NCBI RefSeq assembly: GCF_001552195.1
Contig: NZ_BCQS01000018.1
Location: forward strand, 62,001-126,000
Direction of reading: 5' to 3'
DNA length: 64,000 nt
From: Actinomadura latina NBRC 106108
Lineage (GTDB): Bacteria; Actinomycetota; Actinomycetes; Streptosporangiales; Streptosporangiaceae
Shown here piece by piece: positions 7,980-15,872 of the stretch (position 1 is its first letter; each line of letters begins with the position of its first letter). The notes under the pieces were generated by a model. The model did no database searches and was not told where the DNA came from. It saw only the letters and a program-made list of their open reading frames with translations. The translations under genes were made by a program, and so were the position numbers.

Positions 7980-8797
7980 GTGAACGTGTGGGTCTGGCCG
8001 GGCTCGATGTAGGTCGCCTGGTCGCCGAAGCCCCGGCGCTCCATCTCGTGGCGGAAGTCGTCCAGAGGCGAACTGAAGACGCCGTAGTCGTTGTAGTGGA
8101 CCGGCACGGCATGTCCAGGGCGGATCGCCTCGAAGAGGTCGGCGCCTTGCGCGGCGTCCATCGTCACGATGAGCCCGCCGGGCAGCTTGGTGCCGCCCAG
8201 GTGGAGGACGGCCAGGTCGATGTTCCGGTTCCGCCGGGCGATCTGCCGGATGCCGTCGAACATCAGCGTGTCGCCGGTGATGTAGAGGCGGTACTGCACC
8301 TCGCCGGTGGCCGGCCCGAACTCCAGCAGGCTGCCCATCACCGGAGGCAGCAGCATGCGGGCCGGGCCGGGCGCGTGCCGCCCCGGCATCGCGGTGATAC
8401 GGAGCATCGCCCCGTCCTTCACCAGGGTGTGCGACTCCCAGGTGCGCAGCCCGGTCGCGTGCCGGAAGCGGTGCCAGCCCTGCAGCCGGCGGGCCGCGTG
8501 CGGCGTCGTGACGATCGGCAGGCCGCGGTCGAGCTTCCCGCGCGCGACCCGGTCCCAGTGGTCGCCGTGCAGGTGGGACAGGACGACGGCGTCCAGGCGC
8601 GGCAGTTCCTCGATGTTCAACGCCGGCTCGGTCAGCCGCTTGGACGAAAGCCCGAACCCCAGATAGGCGCGCTGCCCGCGATGCAGGAAGTTGGGATCGG
8701 TCAGCAACGTGAACGGCCCGCAGCGCAGCAGCGTGGTGGCGTTACCGACGAACTGCATCGTGACCTGGCGTAGTGCGAGATCAGGTGCGGTTTTCAT
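7970..8797 (-). CDS. Metallo-beta-lactamase-fold hydrolase
   Basis: A 275-residue MBL-fold protein with the metal-binding motif HLHGDHWD (S-H-x-H-x-D-H), then H in MPGRHAPG, D in TGDTLMFDG and a late H in VPVHYNDYGVF. These are the complete ligands for two metals. The LTDPNFLHRG start and overall pattern resemble UlaG/N-acyl-phosphatidylethanolamine hydrolase-like members. The start ATG at 8797 has a GGGGGA upstream; longer in-frame starts lack support. Physiological substrate not deducible. It is divergent from the methyltransferase pair. Confidence 0.88.
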   Translation of the reverse strand: MKTAPDLALRQVTMQFVGNATTLLRCGPFTLLTDPNFLHRGQRAYLGFGLSSKRLTEPALNIEELPRLDAVVLSHLHGDHWDRVARGKLDRGLPIVTTPHAARRLQGWHRFRHATGLRTWESHTLVKDGAMLRITAMPGRHAPGPARMLLPPVMGSLLEFGPATGEVQYRLYITGDTLMFDGIRQIARRNRNIDLAVLHLGGTKLPGGLIVTMDAAQGADLFEAIRPGHAVPVHYNDYGVFSSPLDDFRHEMERRGFGDQATYIEPGQTHTFTQA

Positions 8798-8924
8798 GCT
8801 TGATTCCCCCTTTTCCGGCCCGTGATGCCCGGCGGGACGACGCCGAACCCTGCCGTGCCGGACGGATACCGTTCGCTGCCGGATCATCGCCTCGGGTGGC
8901 CGCATTGCCTCATAATTCGTGCAT

Positions 8925-8935
8925 CACAAGTTGTG
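8925..8935. promoter_or_regulatory. CACAA-G-TTGTG palindrome before the first methyltransferase
   Basis: A perfect 11-bp palindrome lies between a CATAAT (8911-8916, possible -10 box) and the ribosome binding site GGAGG at 8941-8945. Placement just after a -10 box fits an operator. It resembles, but is not identical to, the TGTGA-T-TCACA elements at 10923 and 12284. Confidence 0.35.
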
Positions 8936-8952
8936 GCAATGGAGGCGAAACG

Positions 8953-9783
8953 GTGAGCGACATCGAGCAGGCTCCCCCCGGGGTGGACGCCACAGTCCCC
9001 AGCCCGGCTCGAATGTACGACTACATTCTCGGCGGCTCGGCCAACTACACGGTGGACCGCGAGGCGGTGGAGAAGGTCCGCGCCCACATGCCCGACCTGG
9101 AGGACGCGGCGTGGGCGAACCGCGGGTTCCTGCAGCGTTCGGTGCGGTGGCTGGCCGAGCACGGCATCCGGCAGTTCATCGACATCGGCGCCGGCCTGCC
9201 GACGGGCAACAACACCCACGACGCGGTGCAGAAGATCGCGCCCGACGCGCGGATCCTGTACGCCGACAACGACCCGCTGGTCGAGATTCATGCGAAGTCC
9301 CTGCTGGAGGGGGTGCCGGGGACGGCGTCCATCACGGCCGACTTCCGTGACCCGGACGCTCTGCTCGGGCACGAGAAGACCCGGGAGATGATCGACTTCA
9401 CGCAGCCGGTGGCGCTCCTCCTGGTGACGGTCACCCACTTCGTGTCGGACGAGGACGACCCGTGGGGGCTGATCCAGCGGTACGTGAGCCGGCTGGTGCC
9501 GGGCAGCTACGTGGCCCTGTCCGCGATCAGCAGCGACCGGCAGGTCAGCGAGGAGCTCGACGAGGTCACGGCGGTGTACGCGAAGTCGTCGTCTCAGGGC
9601 GCCTACCCCCGGTCCCGCGCGGAGATCGAGCGGTTCCTCACCGGGCTGGAGCTCGTCCCGCCGTACGAGGGGGCGCCCGCGGAGCTGTGCCATCTCGGGG
9701 TGTGGGGGGCCGATGACCCTGACGCCGCGAACAGTGATGGCTCACGGCTGGGCTATGCCGCTGTGGCCAGGAAGCCAGAATGA
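8953..9783 (+). CDS. SAM-dependent methyltransferase, DUF574 type (copy 1)
   Basis: A 276-residue protein of the actinobacterial DUF574/Methyltransf_19 family. It has the family opening PARMYDYILGGSANYTVDREA, the SAM-binding loop FIDIGAGLPTGNNTH, the acidic turn YADNDPLV, and the EDDPWGLIQRYVSRLVPGSYVALS segment. Substrates of this family are unknown. GTG 8953 follows GGAGG by 7 nt. The next gene is a paralogue with an almost identical block of about 85 nt (9110-9195 versus 9978-10063), so the pair arose by tandem duplication with recent gene conversion. Members usually occur with DUF397 and XRE genes, as here. Confidence 0.88.
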   Translation: MSDIEQAPPGVDATVPSPARMYDYILGGSANYTVDREAVEKVRAHMPDLEDAAWANRGFLQRSVRWLAEHGIRQFIDIGAGLPTGNNTHDAVQKIAPDARILYADNDPLVEIHAKSLLEGVPGTASITADFRDPDALLGHEKTREMIDFTQPVALLLVTVTHFVSDEDDPWGLIQRYVSRLVPGSYVALSAISSDRQVSEELDEVTAVYAKSSSQGAYPRSRAEIERFLTGLELVPPYEGAPAELCHLGVWGADDPDAANSDGSRLGYAAVARKPE

Positions 9784-9820
9784 CGACGCCGGCCGCGAAG
9801 GCGGCAAGGGAGGCGGAACG

Positions 9821-10648
9821 GTGAGCGGTACCGAGCAGGCTCCACCCGGGGTGGACATCACCATCCCCAGCGTGGCCCGAATGTACGACTACTTCCTCGG
9901 CGGCACGGACAACTTCGAGGTCGACCGTGCCGCCGGGGAGAAGATCCGCGCGAACATGCCCGAGGCCATGGACACGGCGTGGGCGAACCGCGGGTTCCTG
10001 CAGCGTTCGGTGCGGTGGCTGGCCGAGCACGGCATCCGTCAGTTCATCGACATCGGCGCCGGCCTGCCCACGATGAACAACACGCACGACGCGGCGCAGG
10101 CGGTCGCGCCCGACGCGCGGATCCTGTACGTCGACAACGACCCGCTGGTGCGGGTGCACGCGAACAAGCTGCTGGAGGGCTCGTCCGGGACGGCGTTCAT
10201 CACGGCCGACTTCCGCGACCCGGACGGGCTGTACGGGCACGAGGTCACCCGGGAGACGATCGACTTCACCCGGCCGGTCGGGCTGCTGATGGTGGCGCTG
10301 ACCCATTTCGTGGCGGACGAGGACGACCCGTGGGGCCTCATCCAGCGGTACATGAGCCGGCTCGTGCCCGGCAGCTACCTCGCGCTGTCCGCCGCCACCG
10401 GCGACCGGCAGGCCGATCGGGCGCTCGGCACGATCAAGGAGGAGTACTCCCGGTCCACCGCGGCCGTCCACATGCGGACCCGCGCGGAGGTCACCCGGTT
10501 CTTCGACGGGCTGGAGCTCGTCCCGCCGTACGCCGGGGCGGGGCGCGAGGTCTCCTACACCGGTGAGTGGGGTGCCGAGGACCCTGTCGCCGCCGATAGT
10601 GATGGGTCGCGATGGGCGTACTGCGGTGTAGCGAGGAAGCCAGAATGA
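9821..10648 (+). CDS. SAM-dependent methyltransferase, DUF574 type (copy 2)
   Basis: A 275-residue paralogue of the preceding gene. It shares the N-terminus SGTEQAPPGVDITIPSVARMYDY, the WANRGFLQRSVRWLAEHGIRQFIDIGAGLPT block and the C-terminal GVARKPE, while the middle and last third have diverged. GTG 9821 is preceded by GGGAGGCGGAAC, nearly the same leader as copy 1. Its TGA overlaps the ATG of the DUF397 gene (ATGA), so the two are translationally coupled. The corresponding position after copy 1 holds only a 14-codon ORF (9780-9824). Confidence 0.87.
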   Translation: MSGTEQAPPGVDITIPSVARMYDYFLGGTDNFEVDRAAGEKIRANMPEAMDTAWANRGFLQRSVRWLAEHGIRQFIDIGAGLPTMNNTHDAAQAVAPDARILYVDNDPLVRVHANKLLEGSSGTAFITADFRDPDGLYGHEVTRETIDFTRPVGLLMVALTHFVADEDDPWGLIQRYMSRLVPGSYLALSAATGDRQADRALGTIKEEYSRSTAAVHMRTRAEVTRFFDGLELVPPYAGAGREVSYTGEWGAEDPVAADSDGSRWAYCGVARKPE

Positions 10649-10860
10649 AGAAGCCGACGGTGGATGAGCTGGGCGTCGACCCGGACGCCTTGGACTGGCG
10701 GCGCTCGGGGAGCGACGAGGGCGGCGTCGAAGTCGCTTTTGTCAGAGAATGGACGCTTTTGCGGACGTCCGGGGAGCTGATCTCGGTCTTCGACCAGCAC
10801 GAATGGTCGTGCTTCCTGGACGGCGTGCGGAAGGGCGAGTTCGACCGGGCCGCGTCCTGA
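10645..10860 (+). CDS. DUF397-like protein
   Basis: A 71-residue protein of DUF397 type: LDWRRSGSDEGGVEVAFV, then WTLLRTSGELISVFDQHEWSCFLDGVRKGEFD. DUF397 proteins are short actinobacterial partners of XRE (DUF5753) regulators and are implicated in developmental control. The usual RDS-K-P-DGP strand is poorly conserved, so it is a divergent member. It is coupled by ATGA overlap to the methyltransferase and precedes the XRE gene by about 125 nt. Confidence 0.72.
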   Translation: MKKPTVDELGVDPDALDWRRSGSDEGGVEVAFVREWTLLRTSGELISVFDQHEWSCFLDGVRKGEFDRAAS

Positions 10861-10922
10861 GGCGGTCGCATGATGCCGTTACCTGACGGGATTCGTGATG
10901 CGCTTCCTGATTCGGCCAAATC

Positions 10923-10933
10923 TGTGATTCACA
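10923..10933. promoter_or_regulatory. TGTGA-T-TCACA palindrome upstream of the XRE gene
   Basis: A perfect palindrome; the 13-nt string TCTGTGATTCACA (10921-10933) recurs exactly at 12282-12294 before the HATPase gene. Here it overlaps a plausible -35 (GTGATT) spaced 17 nt from TATGCT (10947-10952). Likely operator for the XRE regulator at 10986 or a related protein (inference). Confidence 0.5.
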
Positions 10934-10985
10934 AATTCGGAAGGCGTATGCTGATGCCGGCCGTATGTCAAGGGAGGTGGTGCCG

Positions 10986-11828
10986 ATGAGCGAGGCGTAC
11001 GGCGCCACCATCGCCAAACGGGGGCTGGCGCGCCGCCTGCGAGAGCTGCGCGTCGAGGCCGGATACACGGCCAACCAGGTCTGCGACCGGCTGAACTGGG
11101 GACGGGGGAAGGTCGGCCGGTTCGAGGCCAACAACTGGGTTCGCCCCGAGCTCAGCGACATCCGCGACCTGGCACGCATCTACGAGGGCAGCGACCTCGA
11201 CGAGCTCGAGGAACTCGCGACGCGCGCCAGGCAGCGGGCCTGGTGGCGTGACTACCCGGAGGTGTTCAACAACGAGTTCCCCGGCTACGAGGGGGACGCG
11301 TCGAGCATCCGGGTGGTCATGCCGCTGGTGCTGCCGGGGCTGCTGCAGACCCTGCCGTACATGCAGGCGCTGCTGAGGTCCGGGACGCAGTCGCCGGAGT
11401 GGCGCGAGCAGGCGCTGCGGGCGCGGCTGCGCAAGCAGCAGATCCTCGACCGCGACGAGGGGAAGGCGCCGGAACTGGTCGCGCTGATCACCGAGGCGTC
11501 CCTGATGTACGAGTGGGGCGACCCCGGCGACCGCCGCGCCCAGCTGCGCCACCTGCTGACCATGTCGGCGCGGCCGAACGTCGAACTCCGGCTGCTGCGC
11601 CTGTCGGACGGCCTGCACCCCGGCATGTCGACGCTGGTCAACATCTTCCGGTTCCCCGGGGGAGAGCCGTCCATGGTCTTCCTGGAGAACGACGCCGACA
11701 TCCAGGAGATCGACGACCCGGCCAAAGTGGAGGCCTATGGCGAGATTTTCGAAGAGATCCGCGGAGCGGCGCTGAGCGCCGCCGACACCGCGGCTCACCT
11801 GGAGGCACTCATCGCGAAGCTGGAGTAA
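10986..11828 (+). CDS. XRE-family regulator with DUF5753 domain
   Basis: A 280-residue regulator. Residues about 12-70 form a helix-turn-helix (LARRLRELRVEAGYTANQVCDRLNWGRGKVGRFE); the rest is the DUF5753 ligand-binding-like domain (YEGDASSIRVVMPLVLPGLLQTLPYMQALL, ALITEASLMYEWG, LRLLRLSDGLHPGMSTLVNIFRF). These actinobacterial regulators work with DUF397 proteins; one follows 5 nt downstream. ATG 10986 is 8 nt after AGGGAGG; the in-frame ATG at 10965 lacks a site. Autoregulation through the palindrome at 10923-10933 is plausible. Confidence 0.92.
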   Translation: MSEAYGATIAKRGLARRLRELRVEAGYTANQVCDRLNWGRGKVGRFEANNWVRPELSDIRDLARIYEGSDLDELEELATRARQRAWWRDYPEVFNNEFPGYEGDASSIRVVMPLVLPGLLQTLPYMQALLRSGTQSPEWREQALRARLRKQQILDRDEGKAPELVALITEASLMYEWGDPGDRRAQLRHLLTMSARPNVELRLLRLSDGLHPGMSTLVNIFRFPGGEPSMVFLENDADIQEIDDPAKVEAYGEIFEEIRGAALSAADTAAHLEALIAKLE

Positions 11829-11833
11829 GACTC

Positions 11834-12031
11834 ATGGACCTCTCTCAGGCACGGTGGTTCAAGGCCACCGCGAGCGCGAGCAGCAACGGGGGTTGCGTCG
11901 AGGTCGCCGACCTCGAGACCGCCACCGGGCTGCGTGACAGCAGGACACCGGAGGCCGGGGCGCACGTCGTTCCCCGGTCCGTCTTCGCCGCGTTCCTCGA
12001 AGACGTGCGGGCCGGCAGGTACGACCGCTGA
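11834..12031 (+). CDS. DUF397 protein
   Basis: A 65-residue canonical DUF397 protein: ARWFKATASASSNGGCVEVADLE, then GLRDSRTPEAGAHVVPRSVFAAFLEDVRAGRYD. It starts 5 nt after the XRE stop, the typical XRE-DUF397 pair arrangement, and is followed by a terminator. Members are thought to modulate the cognate regulator. Confidence 0.9.
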   Translation: MDLSQARWFKATASASSNGGCVEVADLETATGLRDSRTPEAGAHVVPRSVFAAFLEDVRAGRYDR

Positions 12032-12050
12032 CTGACCGGGCCGCACACAG

Positions 12051-12083
12051 GATCCCCCAGGGCTGCACCCCTGGGGGATCTTT
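12051..12083 (+). terminator. Terminator after XRE-DUF397
   Basis: A 12-bp perfect stem (GATCCCCCAGGG / CCCTGGGGGATC) with loop CTGCAC, followed by TTTC. It closes the XRE-DUF397 operon. Confidence 0.8.
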
Positions 12084-12283
12084 CATGTGTGCGGCCCTCT
12101 CTCAGGCGCGTCCACGGTACAGCGCCGCGCGCCGGTCGTCGCGTGTCCTCCGGTACACGTTCGCGGTACCGCGCGGCAACGCGGTTTGGACGGTTTCGTG
12201 CACATCGATGAACGTCTCAACTTCTCTGCATGATCCTTGCCATCCACTGCACCATCCGGCCAGAAATGTGCAAAGCTGGGTTC

Positions 12284-12294
12284 TGTGATTCACA
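12284..12294. promoter_or_regulatory. Second TGTGA-T-TCACA palindrome, upstream of the HATPase gene
   Basis: Same 11-bp palindrome, within the same 13-nt string, as at 10921-10933. It lies 84 nt before the HATPase start in a 346-nt intergenic stretch (12032-12377) that otherwise shows only the terminator. Sharing suggests co-regulation of the two transcription units. Confidence 0.5.
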
Positions 12295-12377
12295 CATAGC
12301 GAGTCGCGAACCATGGAGGTTCAAGCCGCGAATGTCTGAATCGTGAATGTCTCCGGAAACCCCCCGAGGTGGGCGTC

Positions 12378-13136
12378 ATGACGAAGGCCGCGGCGACGTG
12401 CGGGATTCCGTGGAGGCTGGAGAACGGCGGTTGCGCGGCCCTGCCGCTGCCCACCGACGACTCGATCGCGCGGGTCGCCCGCGCGCACGTCACGGGACTG
12501 CTCCCCGCGCTCGGACTCTCCGTCCAGGACGCCGACGACATCACCCTCATGGTCAGCGAGCTGGCCACGAACGTCTTACAGCACGCCACGCCCGCCGACG
12601 GCGGCGAGTCCGGCGCCGAACTGTGGGTCTACCAGCGCGTGGACGGGCGGGGCAGGGACGAACTGGTCGTCAAGGCGTTCGACACGCTCCGGGGATGGCG
12701 CCCCCAGGCGCCCGCCGGCCCGATGCTCGAACACGGCCGCGGCCTGGAGATCATCGAACTGCTCACCCAGGGGCGGTGGGGGCACCACCCGTCCCGCTCC
12801 CGGCTCCGGACGCCGGCCGTCCGGGGGAAGGCGACCTGGTTCGCCCTGCCCCTCCCGCGCACCGCGCGCCGCCACCGGCACAGCTGGCGGCTGGACGAGC
12901 CGCACGCCATCAAGGACCTGCACGCCCTGCTCCTCCAGCGCGGCATCGACGACCTCACGCCGAGGGACGAACTCGGCATGTCCATCCTGTCCGGGAACGG
13001 TGACCTGACCATCTGGTGCGAGTCGGCGACGTTCCGCTGGTGCGCCCGGTCCGGCGAGACCGGCAAGCTCCCGATCGCCGACATCACCGAGGTGTGCGAG
13101 CAGCTCGTCCGGATCTCGGAGTCGTTGAACGACTGA
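12378..13136 (+). CDS. HATPase (RsbW-like) protein with C-terminal extension
   Basis: A 252-residue protein. The first ~150 residues are a GHKL ATPase of anti-sigma-factor-kinase type: N-box MVSELATNVLQHA, then MLEHGRGLEIIELL. The remaining ~100 residues (DEPHAIKDLHALLLQRGIDD, GMSILSGNGDLTIWCESATFRWC, IADITEVCEQLVRIS) are a separate module I do not recognise, probably sensory or partner-binding. ATG 12378 follows GAGGTGGG. Such ATPases accompany XRE/DUF397 sets in actinomycetes. Promoter shares a palindrome with the XRE gene. Confidence 0.85.
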   Translation: MTKAAATCGIPWRLENGGCAALPLPTDDSIARVARAHVTGLLPALGLSVQDADDITLMVSELATNVLQHATPADGGESGAELWVYQRVDGRGRDELVVKAFDTLRGWRPQAPAGPMLEHGRGLEIIELLTQGRWGHHPSRSRLRTPAVRGKATWFALPLPRTARRHRHSWRLDEPHAIKDLHALLLQRGIDDLTPRDELGMSILSGNGDLTIWCESATFRWCARSGETGKLPIADITEVCEQLVRISESLND

Positions 13137-13159
13137 GGCCGGTTCCGGCCGCATGATCG

Positions 13160-13200
13160 GCCGCCGCATGGCCCGGGGTGGGGGCGGGCCATGCGGCGGC
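13160..13200. terminator. Bidirectional terminator between HATPase gene and metE
   Basis: GCCGCCGCATGGCCC (13160-13174) and its perfect complement (13186-13200) form a 15-bp stem with an 11-nt G-rich loop. It sits between two convergent genes; there is no U-tract on either side. Confidence 0.6.
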
Positions 13201-13232
13201 AGGGGTCAGCCGGGGGTCAGCGGGGGGTCAGC
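13200..13232 (-). repeat. Tandem repeat spanning the metE stop codon
   Basis: On the minus strand the motif GCTGACCCC occurs three times at 10-11-nt steps, the first copy containing the metE TGA (13228-13230). The extra TGAs fall in other frames. One of five stop-spanning duplications in the window. Confidence 0.7.
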
Positions 13233-15462
13233 CCAGTTCCCGCCGGACGCGGCGGGCGGCCGTGACCAGGTTCCGCAGCGACGCCTCGGTCTCCGGGTAG
13301 GCGCGGGTCTTCAGGCCGCAGTCGGGGTTGACCCACAGCCGTCCGGGCTCCACGGCCCGCAGCGCGCGCCGCAGGTTCTCCTCCATCTCCGCGGCGGCGG
13401 GGACGCGCGGCGAGTGGATGTCGTACACGCCGGGCCCGATGCCGTTCTCGTACCCGGCGGCGCGCAGGTCGCCGACCAGCTCCATGTGCGAGCGGGCCGC
13501 CTCCACGCTGGTGACGTCGGCGTCCAGCGCCCCGATGGCGCCGATGATCTCGCCGAACTCCGAGTAGCACATGTGGGTGTGGATCTGGGTGGTGTCCTTG
13601 ACGCCGGACGTGGCCAGCCGGAACGCGCCGACCGCCCAGTCGAGGTAGGCGGCGCGGTCCTCGTTCCTCAGCGGCAGGAGTTCGCGCAGCGCGGGCTCGT
13701 CCACCTGGATGACGCCGATGCCGGCCGTCTCCAGATCGGCGATCTCGTCCCGCAGCGCGAGGGCGACCTGCCGGGCGGTCTCGGCGAGCGGCTGGTCGTC
13801 GCGGACGAACGACCAGGCGAGCATCGTGACGGGCCCGGTGAGCATCCCCTTGACCGGCTTGCTCGTCAGCGACTGGGCGTAGGTGGCCCACTCGACGGTC
13901 ATCGGGCGGGGGCGCGCGACGTCGCTGTGCAGGATCGGCGGCCGGACGTACCGCGACCCGTACGACTGCACCCACCCGTGGTCGGTGGCCGCGTACCCGT
14001 CGAGCTGCTCGGCGAAGTACTGGACCATGTCGTTGCGCTCGGGTTCGCCGTGCACGAGGACATCGAGGCCGAGTTCCTCCTGGAGCGCGATGACGCGGGT
14101 GATCTCGTCCTTCATCGCCTTGACGTACGCCTCGCCGGTGATGCGCCCGGCGCGGCGGTCGGCGCGGGCCCGGCGGATCTCGGGGGTCTGCGGGAACGAG
14201 CCGATCGTGGTGGTCGCGAGGTCGGGCAGGCCGAGCGCGTCCCGCTGCGCGGCGAACCGGGCGGCGCGGTCACCGCGCCGCGCGTCGCCGACCGACCCGA
14301 GCCGTTCGCGGACGGCCCGGTCGACACCGGCCTCCGGCAGCGGCGTGCCGTCCTGGACGGGAACGCCCTCGCTCAGCGCCCGTCCGAGCGCGACGACCTC
14401 GGCGACCTTCTGCCGGGCGAACGCGAGCCGTCCCCGGACCCGCGGGTCGAGCGCGGTCTCCCGGTCGAGGTCGATCGGGACGTGCATCAGCGAGCAGGAC
14501 GTCCCGACCACGATCTGATCGACGAGCCCGAGCACAGAGGCGCAGGTGGACAGCGCCTTCCCCGCGTCGGTCCGCCAGACGTTCCGCCCGTCGACCACGC
14601 CCGCGACGAGCGTCTTGCGCGGCAGCCCGCCGACCTTGGCGAGCACCTCCACATTGCCGGGCCCGGCGACGAAATCGAGGCCCACGGCCTCCACCCGGCT
14701 CCGCGCCAGCACCCGCAACGCGTCCGCCCCGACGGCGCCGAAGTACGTGGCGACCATCATCCGCGGCCGGCTGGTCAGCTGCCCGAGCCGCGCATAGGCG
14801 CGCGCCAGCGCGGCGATCTCGTCCTCGCTCCGATCGCCGGCGAGCACGGGCTCGTCCAGCTGCACCCACTGCGCGCCGGACCCCGCAAGCCGCTCCAGGA
14901 CCTCGGCGTACACGTCCACGAGCCCGTCGAGCAGCTCCAGCGTCCGGAACCCGTCCACCGCCGGCTTGGCCAGGAGCAGATACGTGAGCGGCCCCACGAG
15001 CACGGGACGCGTCTCGATCCCGAGCGCCTTCGCCTCGCGGTACTCGGCCAGCGGCTTGGCGGCGGCCCCGTCCGCCAGCCGGAACCGGCTGTCCGGCCCC
15101 AGTTCCGGGACGATGTAGTGGTAGTTGGTGTCGAACCACTTGGTCATCTCGAGCGGCGGGACGTCCTGCACGCCGCGGGCCATGGCGAAGTACCGGTCGA
15201 ACCCGTCCAGCCGCCGGTACCGCTCCGGGACGGCGTCGACCAGCACGCTGGCGTCGAGCATCTGGTCGTAGAACGAGAACGTGTTGGACGGGATCGCGTC
15301 GATTCCGGCGTCGCGCAGGCCCGTCCAGACGTCGGCGCGCAGTGCGGCCCCGGTCGCGGCGAGCGCGTCGGCGCTCGTGCGTCCCGCCCAGTAGTCCTCG
15401 GTGGCGAACTTCAGTTCCCGGTCCGCCCCGATTCGGGGGTATCCGAGGATGGTGGTGTTCAA
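13228..15462 (-). CDS. metE: Cobalamin-independent methionine synthase
   Basis: Transfers the methyl group of 5-methyltetrahydropteroyl-triglutamate to homocysteine, the last step of methionine synthesis. The 744 residues cover both barrels. The zinc-binding residues are visible in THMCYSEF (His, Cys), the Glu about 20 residues on, and VNPDCGLKTR (Cys); TTTIGSFPQT and VLVHGEPERNDMVQYF are family landmarks. The start is a TTG at 15460-15462, with GAGGGA 8 nt upstream on the minus strand. A cobalamin riboswitch lies in the leader, so metE is expected to be shut off when vitamin B12 is present, implying a metH elsewhere in the genome. Confidence 0.96.
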   Translation of the reverse strand: MNTTILGYPRIGADRELKFATEDYWAGRTSADALAATGAALRADVWTGLRDAGIDAIPSNTFSFYDQMLDASVLVDAVPERYRRLDGFDRYFAMARGVQDVPPLEMTKWFDTNYHYIVPELGPDSRFRLADGAAAKPLAEYREAKALGIETRPVLVGPLTYLLLAKPAVDGFRTLELLDGLVDVYAEVLERLAGSGAQWVQLDEPVLAGDRSEDEIAALARAYARLGQLTSRPRMMVATYFGAVGADALRVLARSRVEAVGLDFVAGPGNVEVLAKVGGLPRKTLVAGVVDGRNVWRTDAGKALSTCASVLGLVDQIVVGTSCSLMHVPIDLDRETALDPRVRGRLAFARQKVAEVVALGRALSEGVPVQDGTPLPEAGVDRAVRERLGSVGDARRGDRAARFAAQRDALGLPDLATTTIGSFPQTPEIRRARADRRAGRITGEAYVKAMKDEITRVIALQEELGLDVLVHGEPERNDMVQYFAEQLDGYAATDHGWVQSYGSRYVRPPILHSDVARPRPMTVEWATYAQSLTSKPVKGMLTGPVTMLAWSFVRDDQPLAETARQVALALRDEIADLETAGIGVIQVDEPALRELLPLRNEDRAAYLDWAVGAFRLATSGVKDTTQIHTHMCYSEFGEIIGAIGALDADVTSVEAARSHMELVGDLRAAGYENGIGPGVYDIHSPRVPAAAEMEENLRRALRAVEPGRLWVNPDCGLKTRAYPETEASLRNLVTAARRVRRELG

Positions 15463-15556
15463 GGCGGCTTCCCTCGCTGTGCCACGGGCGGACCCATGGG
15501 ACGCACGGCACGGCCGCGAAACCGTGTCGCCGGCCGTCCCACGAGGCCGCGGACCA

Positions 15557-15578
15557 CCGCGCGCCGGCCGGCGCGCGG
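15557..15578 (-). promoter_or_regulatory. GC-rich hairpin between riboswitch and metE
   Basis: A perfect 22-nt palindrome (9-bp stem CCGCGCGCC / GGCGCGCGG around GGCC) lies directly 3' of the aptamer on the metE strand. It could be the expression platform. No U-tract follows, so translation control or factor-dependent termination is more likely than intrinsic termination (inference). Confidence 0.45.
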
Positions 15579-15582
15579 GCGG

Positions 15583-15765
15583 AGGCAGGTCTTCGGACTC
15601 GCGGGCGCCGCCTCAAGAAGGCGTCCTACTGGCCGTCGCTTCCCAGGCCGCGTAACCCAGTGCGTATGACGGCGGTCGTTCCCACTCACCGCTGCGGGGC
15701 AGTCCCGGACTCGCACCGGGTTCCCTCTTACGACACTCGAAAGGAGTGAACCGTCCGCACCCGGA
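15583..15765 (-). promoter_or_regulatory. Cobalamin (AdoCbl) riboswitch
   Basis: On the minus strand the leader contains the B12-box hallmarks in order: GGGAACCCGGTGCGAGTCCG, GGACTGCCCCGCAGCGGT, then CACTGG, GGGAAGCGACGGCCAGTAG and the closing GCGAGTCCGAAGACCTGCC. These are the conserved core of class-I cobalamin aptamers. It ends about 120 nt before the metE start codon. Such switches repress metE in actinobacteria when cobalamin is bound. Confidence 0.95.
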
Positions 15766-15872
15766 GTCTACGACGCCCCCCGCCCGCGGCGTCGGCACGG
15801 GGTGAGGGTCGCCGCCGGCGCGTGCCGGGCGGGCGATCATGGGCTCGTGCCCCGAATCACGAGGAGACTTCG

